53,186 bases of DNA from Acidimicrobiales bacterium (lineage in GTDB: Bacteria; Actinomycetota; Acidimicrobiia; Acidimicrobiales; SZUA-35), in NCBI GenBank assembly GCA_020628065.1, contig JAHDFR010000010.1, forward strand, positions 1-53,186, given 5' to 3'. Positions 1 through 7,046 of this stretch are shown here, one piece after another (the first letter of the stretch is position 1; every line of letters begins with the position of its first letter). A model generated the notes under the pieces. It searched no databases, was not told where the DNA came from, and was given only the letters and a program-made list of their open reading frames with translations. A program made the translations under genes and the position numbers.

Positions 1-1706
1 TCCCACTGGGCCGCAGGAGGATTCACCACCTGTCCGGCAATGGCCCATCGTGCCGCCACCGCTGCGGTCAGAGTGGAGGCATAGGCGTGCAAAAGCAAGT
101 GGCCGGCGGTAGCGACCACAGCCACCGGCGTGGACCGTCGGTGGGCCTTGGCCATGCCGAAGAACGCCGCAGTAGCCAGTACCGCCAAGGCCCAACCCCC
201 GAGGTTCTGCGTGGCGCCCCAGAAGACATCCAGCTGGTCGATCCAAAGAGCATCGTCGGCAAACGGCTCCAGCCGAGCCTTGCCGTCATCGGATACGAAC
301 TTGTCGGACGAGAGTCCGGCCCGAGCGGCAAGGGCGAACAGGAGGGACATGACCCCGAGCACGCCGGCCATCTCAGGATTACGCCACGGAATCAACCAAA
401 GCCCGGTCAAGCCCTGAAGGAGAGCCCGGAGCTTCGAGGGCCACACCAATGTGTTGCGATACTCCACCGTGCCGCCGTCACCAACAACCTCCGGGTCCTG
501 CCCAAAGTACCAACCAAGTTCGAGTTCCGCCGGAGATTCCCGGGTGGAAGAGAGGTACCCTCCCCCGCCGCCCGATACCGCAACCGTGGGGTAAGTCGGA
601 TCCTCAGGCTCATGAAGCGAAAGGAAGTGTTTGTCACCGGACAATACAAGCCGGATCGAGCGGCTTCCGCTGGGCCCCAGCGTCGAGTCGATGAAGTAGG
701 TCAACTGCTCCCAGCCGTCATCCGGCGGCGTCGCATCGCTCGACGTGTTCGTCAGTCGGCTGACAAATCGGCTCCATGACGACGGCTTGGGCCGCTTCAG
801 CCACGACGGTTTGGCGGTACAGAGAATAATTCGGGAGTCGGCGGGCATGATGGACGCGACCTGACGGAAGTACATCATCTGGGGGGTGTCGATATCGGCC
901 GACAAGGCAACGTCGACCCCCCAAAGCCACCACCGGTCGCTCAGCTGGGTAGCAAAGTAGCTTCGGGTTTGGTGGATCGACCAGGCGCGTTTAGGCGACA
1001 CTCCATCACCGCAGTTGTACACGGTGAATCGTTCCAGGAAGGCCGACAGCCCGTCATACCAATCGTGGTTGCCCGGTATGGAGAACCACGGAACTGGATC
1101 GTGTTCGGTACGACCGAGTGTCGTGCCGCCGCCTTCGACCGCTGTCAGGTCGATGTCCGGACCGCCCTGACCCTCGCTGAGGAGGTTGTGGCCGGGAAAG
1201 GCAGTCCGATACGGACCCACTGTGCGGTCGCGATAGTTCTCCTGACTGGCCGCCGGGTAGACACCGTCACCGCCCATTACCAGCAGGTCGGCTTTGGGAA
1301 GCCGAAGCTGCCGACCCTCCGACTCAACGGAGGTGACCGGCTCAGCCATCTGCTCGGCCACGGTGTAGGTGGCGCTGAACCCATCGCCGATGTCGGCGAA
1401 GTAGTCCATCCAGACTTCAGTGGGCTCGCCCGAACCAGCGCCGGTATGCCAGGGCAGCTGATCGTTGCACAGCATCACCTGCTGCCCGGCCAGCGGCGGG
1501 GCCAGCGATGCTTCGGTGGTTGGCTTGCAGGCGTGGTGAACAACCGGTCGACGAAGCGAGGCCTGCGTCTCACGATTGTCGGCGAACGCTCCGAACAACC
1601 GGCCAAAAAATTCGCCGTATCCGCCTCGCACCACTTCGCGCGGACTCAGCCAGCGGACCATCGGCCGATCCCGGTACCGGTAGGCGCGAGGCCAGGGCCT
1701 CATCAT
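1..1706 (-). CDS. Calcineurin-like metallophosphoesterase with C-terminal membrane helices (partial, runs off the left edge)
   Basis: The reverse strand is open from 1706 to the window edge (568 codons, no stop). The frame encodes a metallophosphoesterase: DIGDG at residues 105-109, GGDG at 145-148, GNHDWYDGL from 212, and SGDKHFLSLH at 356-365, matching the metal-binding blocks of the calcineurin-like fold although the first and last are variant. From about residue 455 the sequence turns hydrophobic, with at least three likely membrane helices, so the catalytic domain is probably membrane-tethered. The start is ATG 1706, directly followed by a second ATG. It overlaps the TGA of the last mini-ORF in the repeat array just upstream, so translation is probably coupled. 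The substrate cannot be read from the sequence. The C-terminus lies outside the window. The family call rests on motifs I can see; the membrane topology is inferred. Confidence 0.85.
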   Translation of the reverse strand, partial: MMRPWPRAYRYRDRPMVRWLSPREVVRGGYGEFFGRLFGAFADNRETQASLRRPVVHHACKPTTEASLAPPLAGQQVMLCNDQLPWHTGAGSGEPTEVWMDYFADIGDGFSATYTVAEQMAEPVTSVESEGRQLRLPKADLLVMGGDGVYPAASQENYRDRTVGPYRTAFPGHNLLSEGQGGPDIDLTAVEGGGTTLGRTEHDPVPWFSIPGNHDWYDGLSAFLERFTVYNCGDGVSPKRAWSIHQTRSYFATQLSDRWWLWGVDVALSADIDTPQMMYFRQVASIMPADSRIILCTAKPSWLKRPKPSSWSRFVSRLTNTSSDATPPDDGWEQLTYFIDSTLGPSGSRSIRLVLSGDKHFLSLHEPEDPTYPTVAVSGGGGGYLSSTRESPAELELGWYFGQDPEVVGDGGTVEYRNTLVWPSKLRALLQGLTGLWLIPWRNPEMAGVLGVMSLLFALAARAGLSSDKFVSDDGKARLEPFADDALWIDQLDVFWGATQNLGGWALAVLATAAFFGMAKAHRRSTPVAVVATAGHLLLHAYASTLTAAVAARWAIAGQVVNPPAAQW

Positions 1707-1792
1707 GAGTCGAAGTCCAGTTGGATCATGAGTCGAAGTCCAGTTGGATCATGAGTCGAAGTCCAGTTGGATCATGAGTCGAAGTCCAGTTG
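1702..1792. repeat. 23-bp tandem repeat, three full copies plus 22 bp of a fourth
   Basis: The unit begins ATCATGAGTCGAAGTCC on the plus strand. Full copies lie at 1702-1724, 1725-1747 and 1748-1770; the fourth (1771-1792) lacks the last G. The fourth copy is the original C-terminal coding end and stop codon of yceD. The other three lie between yceD and the metallophosphoesterase start. Copies look identical, suggesting recent slippage or continuing instability. Confidence 0.97.
1703..1775 (-). other. Chain of three ATGA-coupled 8-codon mini-ORFs
   Basis: Each 23-bp unit, read on the minus strand, contains an ATG and a TGA in the frame that ATG sets. The ORFs are 1775-1749, 1752-1726 and 1729-1703. 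Each encodes MIQLDFDS and overlaps the next start by ATGA. The first ATG overlaps the yceD stop (1774-1772) and the last TGA overlaps the metallophosphoesterase ATG (1706). Translation of these peptides is inferred, not shown. They may act only as a termination-reinitiation ladder. Confidence 0.5.
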
Positions 1793-2392
1793 ATCAAGGG
1801 CCGACCACCGAGGGTCACCATCTCGTTCAAGCTCTTCCTTGCGCTCGGCCCGTCTCGCCTCCTCTGACTGCTCGACTGACATCGCCGGATACCGGTCAGG
1901 GTCAGGACCGGGACAATCCGGTCGACAAAGCGGAGCCAGCGGCAGCGAGAACACTACGGCGTCACGCACCACCGGAAGAAGATCGATTTGGTCCCCGTCG
2001 AAGTCGACGATCTCAGAGTCTTCCGGGGCATTGACCTGAAAGATCTCGTCGATGTCAACCTCAAGAGACGATCCGGTGTCGTCAAGGCATCGGCGGCACT
2101 CGCCCGACCAGCTGAAGCTAATCTGACCCCGAACGGTCACTCCCCGTTCAATGGACTCGATGGTCAACTGTCCGACAACAGGCTCATCTGTGGTTCGACT
2201 GGCCACAACCTGACGCCGACCAAGACGAACCTCGATGTCCTCCACCTGGCGCTGACCGAGGCGCTTGCGAAGTTCGGTAACGCTGACCATCAACTTCGGC
2301 GGCGAGTCCACCGGCTCGACTATTGGCTCCCCGTCAACCCCTGGGGATGAGGAAGAGGGCGATGAACTGAGGTCTGCAACAGGTTCGGTCAT
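1772..2392 (-). CDS. yceD: YceD/DUF177 family protein
   Basis: A 206-residue protein of the YceD (DUF177) family, which in many bacteria is encoded next to rpmF and has been linked to 23S rRNA/ribosome maturation. Visible signs are the cysteine pairs C99/C102 (CRRCL) and C156/C160 (CRPDCPG) and the acidic region between them, all typical of the family. The N-terminal 30 residues are Ser/Pro-rich and probably disordered. Start is ATG 2392, with GAGAG a few bases upstream as a weak ribosome site. The usual partner rpmF (ribosomal protein L32) is not downstream; a metallophosphoesterase follows instead. The last codons are part of the 23-bp tandem repeat, so the C-terminal sequence QLDFDS recurs in the mini-ORFs downstream. 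Confidence 0.85.
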   Translation of the reverse strand: MTEPVADLSSSPSSSSPGVDGEPIVEPVDSPPKLMVSVTELRKRLGQRQVEDIEVRLGRRQVVASRTTDEPVVGQLTIESIERGVTVRGQISFSWSGECRRCLDDTGSSLEVDIDEIFQVNAPEDSEIVDFDGDQIDLLPVVRDAVVFSLPLAPLCRPDCPGPDPDRYPAMSVEQSEEARRAERKEELERDGDPRWSALDQLDFDS

Positions 2393-2542
2393 GATCTCTC
2401 GAAGCGGTTCGGGCGGCGAGCGTCAGCGAGTCGGTGGTAAAGCCCGGCACGAGTACGCCTCAACGACGCGTTGGTCGAGAAACGTACAGCAGCCGCCGCC
2501 TGGAGACCTGCCAACAGCATGAGTCGGCGTGGCCACCGGAAG

Positions 2543-3283
2543 TCAGCTGCGACGCGCCACCCGTTCACGATACTCGTCTTCTTCGTCGAGTTGATCGTCG
2601 TCACCCGATCGATCACGGGCACGACCTCCATTGGAAGCGGCCATGATCTCTTCGGTGGTCACCAAAGCCGTACCCATCAGCCGCTCACGGCCTTTGCGAA
2701 CGGTTCCAACCGTCCGTTCCAGGATCTGTTCGAAGCTGGCCAGGCGTTGATCGCAGTAATCTTCGACCTGGCGTTTTAGGGTGTTGGCTTCTTCCTTGGC
2801 CTCATCCACGATTTGGCGAGCACGCTGTTCAGCCGCCTTTACCACCTGCTGGCGCTCGACCATGCGCCCGACTTGAGCCCGGCCTTCATCGATCAGATCT
2901 TTGTGTTCCTGGCGAGCCTTGGCCACAAAGTCGTCCCGCTCCTTGAGCAGCCACCGGGCAGCTCGAAGTTCTTCCGGAAGGCGGGCCTGAGCCTGCTCAA
3001 GAATGTGGACGAGTTCGTCCCGATTGACTTTGACGGTGTTGGACATCGGCAACGGACGGGATTCGGCCAGAATTTCGATGGCCTGCTCGATCAGATCTTC
3101 GACTTCGGGAACGGCGTAGGGATTTGGCAGGCCGTCGGCCGACCCGTCATCGCTCCAGTCGCCGTTGTCGGACCGGTTACCGTCCCTCAGATCGATCTCA
3201 TCAAAGTCGTCGTAACGATCCTCGTCGAAGAAGTCGTCGAAGTCGTCAACTCGAGGGCGTCTGCGCTGGCGCGGTTCACTCAT
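2543..3283 (-). CDS. SepIVA/DivIVA-like coiled-coil cell-division or growth protein
   Basis: A 246-residue, highly charged protein. The N-terminal 50 residues are Asp/Arg-rich and disordered (DDFDDFFDEDRYDDFDE). Next comes a short hydrophobic/amphipathic part and then a long Glu/Ala/Arg coiled coil (about residues 85-200). The tail is acidic. This layout and its place between coaD and yceD match the actinobacterial DivIVA-like family that includes mycobacterial SepIVA, which acts in septation and envelope growth. I chose ATG 3283 over the in-frame TTG at 3289; both lie just after the coaD stop (3296), so the two genes are probably co-transcribed. No clear Shine-Dalgarno is visible. The SepIVA assignment rests on context and composition, not on a unique motif. 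Confidence 0.7.
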   Translation of the reverse strand: MSEPRQRRRPRVDDFDDFFDEDRYDDFDEIDLRDGNRSDNGDWSDDGSADGLPNPYAVPEVEDLIEQAIEILAESRPLPMSNTVKVNRDELVHILEQAQARLPEELRAARWLLKERDDFVAKARQEHKDLIDEGRAQVGRMVERQQVVKAAEQRARQIVDEAKEEANTLKRQVEDYCDQRLASFEQILERTVGTVRKGRERLMGTALVTTEEIMAASNGGRARDRSGDDDQLDEEDEYRERVARRS

Positions 3284-3295
3284 ACACAATCACGG

Positions 3296-3787
3296 CTAAT
3301 CGCGGAACTTTCGTGAGAGATGGTCAAAGACGACCTCGGGTACTACGGGCTGTACATCCCCGCCCCGAGACGCTATCTCCCGCACGTACCTTGACGAGAT
3401 TAACGCATCAGGACCTATGCCGGGTAGCAATACGGTGTGAAGACCCCCTCCGGCGGATTGCAGGTTCATGTTGGCCTGCAGGAGTTCGGTGTCGAGATCC
3501 GAGCCGTTGCGTAAACCCTTCACCAGGCAGTTGGCTCCTTCGGCTTTGGCCGCATCGGTCACCAGGCCGGTGAACAACACCACACGCACTCCGCTGAGCT
3601 TCTCGGCCTCCACCGCCGCTTCGATCATCTCCAGCCGTTCAGGCCCGGTGAACATGCCTGACTCCTTGGCCGGATTGTGACCGACGGCGACAATCAGTTG
3701 ATCGAAAAGCGATGCAGCGACTCCGATAATCGCCAAATGCCCGTTGTGCACCGGATCAAAAGAGCCTGGATACATGGCAACGGTCAT
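3296..3787 (-). CDS. coaD: Phosphopantetheine adenylyltransferase
   Basis: 163 residues, normal length for CoaD, the penultimate enzyme of coenzyme A synthesis (4-phosphopantetheine + ATP to dephospho-CoA). The nucleotidyltransferase signature GSFDPVHNGHL spans residues 8-18, with both histidines of the HxGH motif. The C-terminal ISSRYVREIA replaces the usual ISSTxxR segment with its key residues kept. KGLRNGSDLDTE corresponds to the RGLR(A/N)xxDFxYE block, somewhat divergent. The start ATG 3787 lies 7 bases behind TACCTT, pointing to a leaderless mRNA. It is followed at once by the SepIVA-like gene. In most bacteria rsmD lies directly upstream; here rsmD is about 5.2 kb away. Confidence 0.93.
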   Translation of the reverse strand: MTVAMYPGSFDPVHNGHLAIIGVAASLFDQLIVAVGHNPAKESGMFTGPERLEMIEAAVEAEKLSGVRVVLFTGLVTDAAKAEGANCLVKGLRNGSDLDTELLQANMNLQSAGGGLHTVLLPGIGPDALISSRYVREIASRGGDVQPVVPEVVFDHLSRKFRD

Positions 3788-3794
3788 ACCAGCA

Positions 3795-3800
3795 AAGGTA
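3795..3800 (-). promoter_or_regulatory. Putative -10 box of coaD
   Basis: TACCTT ends 7 bases before ATG 3787, so transcription would start at or beside the start codon. No -35 box was identified. Confidence 0.5.
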
Positions 3801-3843
3801 GTCGCTGCCGTGGAATCAAACGTTCACCCTGCGTATATACCCT

Positions 3844-3883
3844 GCTCCAGCGGGGTCAAGTCGGCTCCACCGGGGTCGAGCCG
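3844..3883. repeat. Two imperfect 20-bp direct repeats with an inverted repeat
   Basis: Copies at 3844-3863 and 3864-3883 match at 17 of 20 bases. CGGCTC (3862-3867) and GAGCCG (3878-3883) form an inverted repeat that could make a hairpin just after the cysN stop on the minus strand. There is no T-tract, so terminator activity is uncertain. Confidence 0.5.
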
Positions 3884-3908
3884 GCGAGACCGGCTGACCG
3901 GGCGTCGA

Positions 3909-5165
3909 CTAGGCGCTGGGGCCGAGAATGATTCCGGCACCGACCGTATTGTTGGAGTCCTCGTCGATGAGGATGAAGCTTCCGGTGCTGCGGTTCTGAC
4001 GGTACTCGTCGTAGAACAGCGGCTGGGTTGTTCGCAGCGACACCCTGCCAATCTCATTCAAGCCAAGTTGGGTTGCGTCCTCATCCCGGCTGAGCGAGTT
4101 GATGTCAAGCCGGTACTTGACATCGGACACCATGGCTCGGGCCGCCCGGGTGGTGTGTTTGATGGCCAGCTTTCGTCGGGGCTGAAGCGCAGACTGTTCG
4201 GTCATCCAGCACACCATGGCGTCAATGTCCTGCCCGACGGCCGGCTGGTTATTGGTTCGGCAGATCATGTCGCCCCGCGACAGATCCAAGTCGTCGGCCA
4301 AACGAACCGTCACCGACATGGGGGCGAACGCCTCACTGATTGGGCCGTCGGCGCCGTCAATGTGGGTGATCGTCGTCTCAAAGCCCGACGGCAGCAGCAG
4401 CACGGAGTCACCAACTCGCATGACGCCACCGGCCACCGTTCCGGCGTACCCCCGGTAGTCGTGGAACTCGTCCGACTGGGGCCTGATGACATACTGAACC
4501 GGGAATCGGGCGTCGCGAAGGTTGCGGTCAGAGGCGATATGCACCTCTTCCAGCATGTGCAACAATGTCGAACCGCGGTACCAGTCCATGTTGGAAGACC
4601 GCTCAACCACGTTGTCACCGTGCAACGCTGAGACGGGGATAAAGGCGATGTCGATGGCGTCCAGTTTCATGGCGAAGTCACGGAACTCGGACTTGATCTG
4701 CTCAAACACCTCGGCGTCCCAGTCGACAAGATCCATCTTGTTGACACAAACAATCAGATGTGGGATCCCCAGCAGTGTCGACAGAAAGGCATGACGGCGT
4801 GATTGCTCCACGATGCCCTTGCGGGCGTCGAGGAGAATCAAGGCCACGTTGGCGGTGGAAGCCCCGGTAACCATGTTGCGGGTGTACTGAATATGACCGG
4901 GCGTGTCGGCGATGATGAACTTGCGCTTGGGCGTGGCGAAGTAGCGATAGGCCACGTCAATGGTGATGCCCTGTTCCCGCTCGGCCCGAAGGCCGTCGGT
5001 CAGTAGAGCCAGGTTGGTGTACTCGGTGCCCATCTTTTCCGAGGTGGACTCAACCGCTTCCAGCTGGTCCTCGAAGATGGACTTGGAGTCGTACAACAGG
5101 CGCCCGATAAGGGTGGACTTGCCGTCGTCAACCGAACCGGCGGTGGCGAAACGTAGAAGCTCCAT
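3909..5165 (-). CDS. cysN: Sulfate adenylyltransferase GTPase subunit
   Basis: 418-residue translational GTPase-like subunit of ATP sulfurylase, which drives adenylation of sulfate to APS by CysD. The G motifs are clear: GSVDDGKST at 10-18, ITID near 67-70 (G2), DTPGH at 87-91 and NKMD at 142-145. The C-terminal beta-barrel domains follow, and the length matches stand-alone CysN without a fused CysC (APS kinase). The ATG directly follows the TAA of cysD with no spacer, so translation is almost certainly coupled. No cysC, cysH or sulfite reductase lies in the window, so it cannot be told whether APS feeds assimilation or PAPS formation for sulfation. Confidence 0.95.
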   Translation of the reverse strand: MELLRFATAGSVDDGKSTLIGRLLYDSKSIFEDQLEAVESTSEKMGTEYTNLALLTDGLRAEREQGITIDVAYRYFATPKRKFIIADTPGHIQYTRNMVTGASTANVALILLDARKGIVEQSRRHAFLSTLLGIPHLIVCVNKMDLVDWDAEVFEQIKSEFRDFAMKLDAIDIAFIPVSALHGDNVVERSSNMDWYRGSTLLHMLEEVHIASDRNLRDARFPVQYVIRPQSDEFHDYRGYAGTVAGGVMRVGDSVLLLPSGFETTITHIDGADGPISEAFAPMSVTVRLADDLDLSRGDMICRTNNQPAVGQDIDAMVCWMTEQSALQPRRKLAIKHTTRAARAMVSDVKYRLDINSLSRDEDATQLGLNEIGRVSLRTTQPLFYDEYRQNRSTGSFILIDEDSNNTVGAGIILGPSA

Positions 5166-6083
5166 TTAGAAATAGCCCTCCTTCTTTCGATCCTCCATGG
5201 CCGCCTCGGAGACCCGGTCGTCGCCTCGGGTGGCCCCTCGTTCGGTCATTCGGGTGGCGGCGATCTCGGCCACGATCTTCTCCAAGTTGTCGGCTGCGCT
5301 CTCAACACACCCGGTGCTGTTGGCATCACCCAAGGTCCGAAACCTCACCGTGCTTTCGAACACCTCTTCGCCTTCACCAGGCTCGATCAGCTCACTAACG
5401 GCATACAGCATGTTGTCGCGGCGGATCACCGGACGCTTGTGGGCGAAGTAGATGGGTGGCAACTCGACCTGTTCGGCGGCGATGTACTGCCACACATCAA
5501 GCTCGGTCCAGTTGGAGATGGGAAACACTCTGATCTGCTCGCCCTTGCGAATCCGACCGTTGTAAAGGTTCCACAACTCTGGGCGCTGATTCTTGGGGTC
5601 CCACTGGCCGAAGTCGTCACGGAACGAGTAGACCCGCTCCTTGGCTCTGGCCTTTTCCTCATCTCGACGACCACCACCGAAGATGGCATCAAAGCCGTTG
5701 TCTTCAATTGCGTCGAGCAATGTGGTGGTCTGCAACAGATTACGTGGTGCCTTGGGCCCACCGACTTCGGTTACCCGACCGTTATCGATTGACTCCTGCA
5801 CCGACGCCACCACCAACCGGCAGCCGTACTCGGCCACGATCCGATCACGGAACCCGATGACTTCGGGAAAGTTGTGGCCGGTGTCGACGTGCATCACCGG
5901 GAACGGCAACTTGGCCGGCCGGAAGGCCTTTTGGGCCAAGTGCAGCATGAGCAGGGAGTCTTTACCGCCCGAGAACAGCAACACCGGATTCTCAAATTCG
6001 GCCGCAACTTCTCGAATGATGTGTATCGATTCGGCTTCAAGCGCAGTCAGATGGTCGAGCTCGTAGCCCCCTGCGATGGTCAT
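5166..6083 (-). CDS. cysD: Sulfate adenylyltransferase catalytic subunit
   Basis: 305 residues. CysD is the PP-loop subunit that forms APS from ATP and sulfate. The N-terminus (ALEAESIHIIREVAAEF) is family-typical, the PP-loop SGGKDS lies at residues 38-43, and HVDTGHNFPE and GGGRRDEEKARAKER follow. The frame stays open to 6128, but ATG 6083 is preceded by GGAGGAG at a good distance and fits the usual CysD N-terminus, so I start there. The C-terminus includes RTLGDANSTGC, also typical. The gene is head-to-tail with cysN with no intergenic base. The usual YSIGKDS loop is replaced by FSGGKDS, a small variation. Confidence 0.95.
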   Translation of the reverse strand: MTIAGGYELDHLTALEAESIHIIREVAAEFENPVLLFSGGKDSLLMLHLAQKAFRPAKLPFPVMHVDTGHNFPEVIGFRDRIVAEYGCRLVVASVQESIDNGRVTEVGGPKAPRNLLQTTTLLDAIEDNGFDAIFGGGRRDEEKARAKERVYSFRDDFGQWDPKNQRPELWNLYNGRIRKGEQIRVFPISNWTELDVWQYIAAEQVELPPIYFAHKRPVIRRDNMLYAVSELIEPGEGEEVFESTVRFRTLGDANSTGCVESAADNLEKIVAEIAATRMTERGATRGDDRVSEAAMEDRKKEGYF

Positions 6084-6219
6084 TACTCCTCCATTACCGG
6101 GCTCGCTCGACACCAACCGGTTGGTCAATGGCGAGGCGGCGGTGCACGGTGATTCGCCTACATCCTATCGACCCTGGATGTAACACGACGCTGCGCATGT
6201 AAGCAGATGTGGCCGGTGG

Positions 6220-6972
6220 TCAGGCAGTCATACCGCCGTCGACAACGAATTCACTACCCGTGCAGTAGGCGCTCTCGTCCGAGGCCAGAAACAGAGCCAG
6301 ATCAGCCACCTGGTCGGCGGTGGCTTCATAACCCAACGGGATCCGCTCGGTCACCGAGGCCCGAAGTCCGGCGTCATCGAAGGTCTGCAACATCGGAGTG
6401 TCAATGATCCCCGGGTGTATCGAGTTCACTCGAATACCGTGAGGGGCCAATTCCTGAGCCGCGCTTCTGGTCATGCCCCGAACCGCCCATTTGCTGGCGG
6501 CGTAGGCGTGGGCCACAGCCACGCCTCGTAAACCGGCGATGGATGAGATGTTGATGATCGAACCCGACCGGTTTTCCACCATGAACGGCGCCACCGTGCT
6601 CATACCGAGGTAGACCCCGGTCTGATTGATGGCAATGGTGTTCTCCCACAACTGATGATCTTGGGCCAACACGCCACCGAGTCGAAAGATGCCGGCATTG
6701 TTGATTAATACGTCGATGCGGCCCTGGTCGGCCATTACTGACTTGGCCACTGCCTCCCACTGATCGGCCTGAGTGACGTCATGTTCCATAAACGTCCCAC
6801 CAATCTCAGCGGCGACCGCCGACCCCTCGGCCAAGACATCGGTGAGGTACACCGTGGCTCCCTCAGCGGCAAAGCGGCGACCTTCGGCCGCTCCCTGTCC
6901 CCGAGCGCCTCCGGTGATGAGGACTGTCTTTCCGGCCAGTCGTGTCCCTACTTCAGTCCCTGATTCAGTCAC
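6220..6972 (-). CDS. Short-chain dehydrogenase/reductase (SDR)
   Basis: A classical SDR of 250 residues: NAD(P) site TGGARGQG at 20-27, NNAG at 91-94, catalytic serine in NISS (143-144), and Y157xxxK161 in YAASK. C-terminal HPGIIDTPM and VDGGMTA are typical of 3-hydroxysteroid or 3-oxoacyl-ACP reductase-like members. The open frame runs upstream to 7224, into the ABC gene. The homologous part begins only near RLAGKTVLITGG, so I place the start at GTG 6972, which gives the standard length. ATG 7018 is an alternative. The substrate cannot be predicted. It lies about 75 bases behind the ABC exporter on the same strand. Confidence 0.85.
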   Translation of the reverse strand: MTESGTEVGTRLAGKTVLITGGARGQGAAEGRRFAAEGATVYLTDVLAEGSAVAAEIGGTFMEHDVTQADQWEAVAKSVMADQGRIDVLINNAGIFRLGGVLAQDHQLWENTIAINQTGVYLGMSTVAPFMVENRSGSIINISSIAGLRGVAVAHAYAASKWAVRGMTRSAAQELAPHGIRVNSIHPGIIDTPMLQTFDDAGLRASVTERIPLGYEATADQVADLALFLASDESAYCTGSEFVVDGGMTA

Positions 6973-7046
6973 AGCACAACGGTAGGCGGCCTGCTCGCTG
7001 CACGCACTTCGCTCCATGCACCGCCACAAGCCGGTGGCGCTCGCCC

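Noticed and set aside
969-1754. 261-codon plus-strand frame across the metallophosphoesterase
   Set aside because: The minus-strand frame carries complete catalytic motifs (GNHD, GGD, GDKH). The plus frame has none.
1702-1792. CRISPR-like array
   Set aside because: The units are directly joined without spacers and derive from the yceD end.
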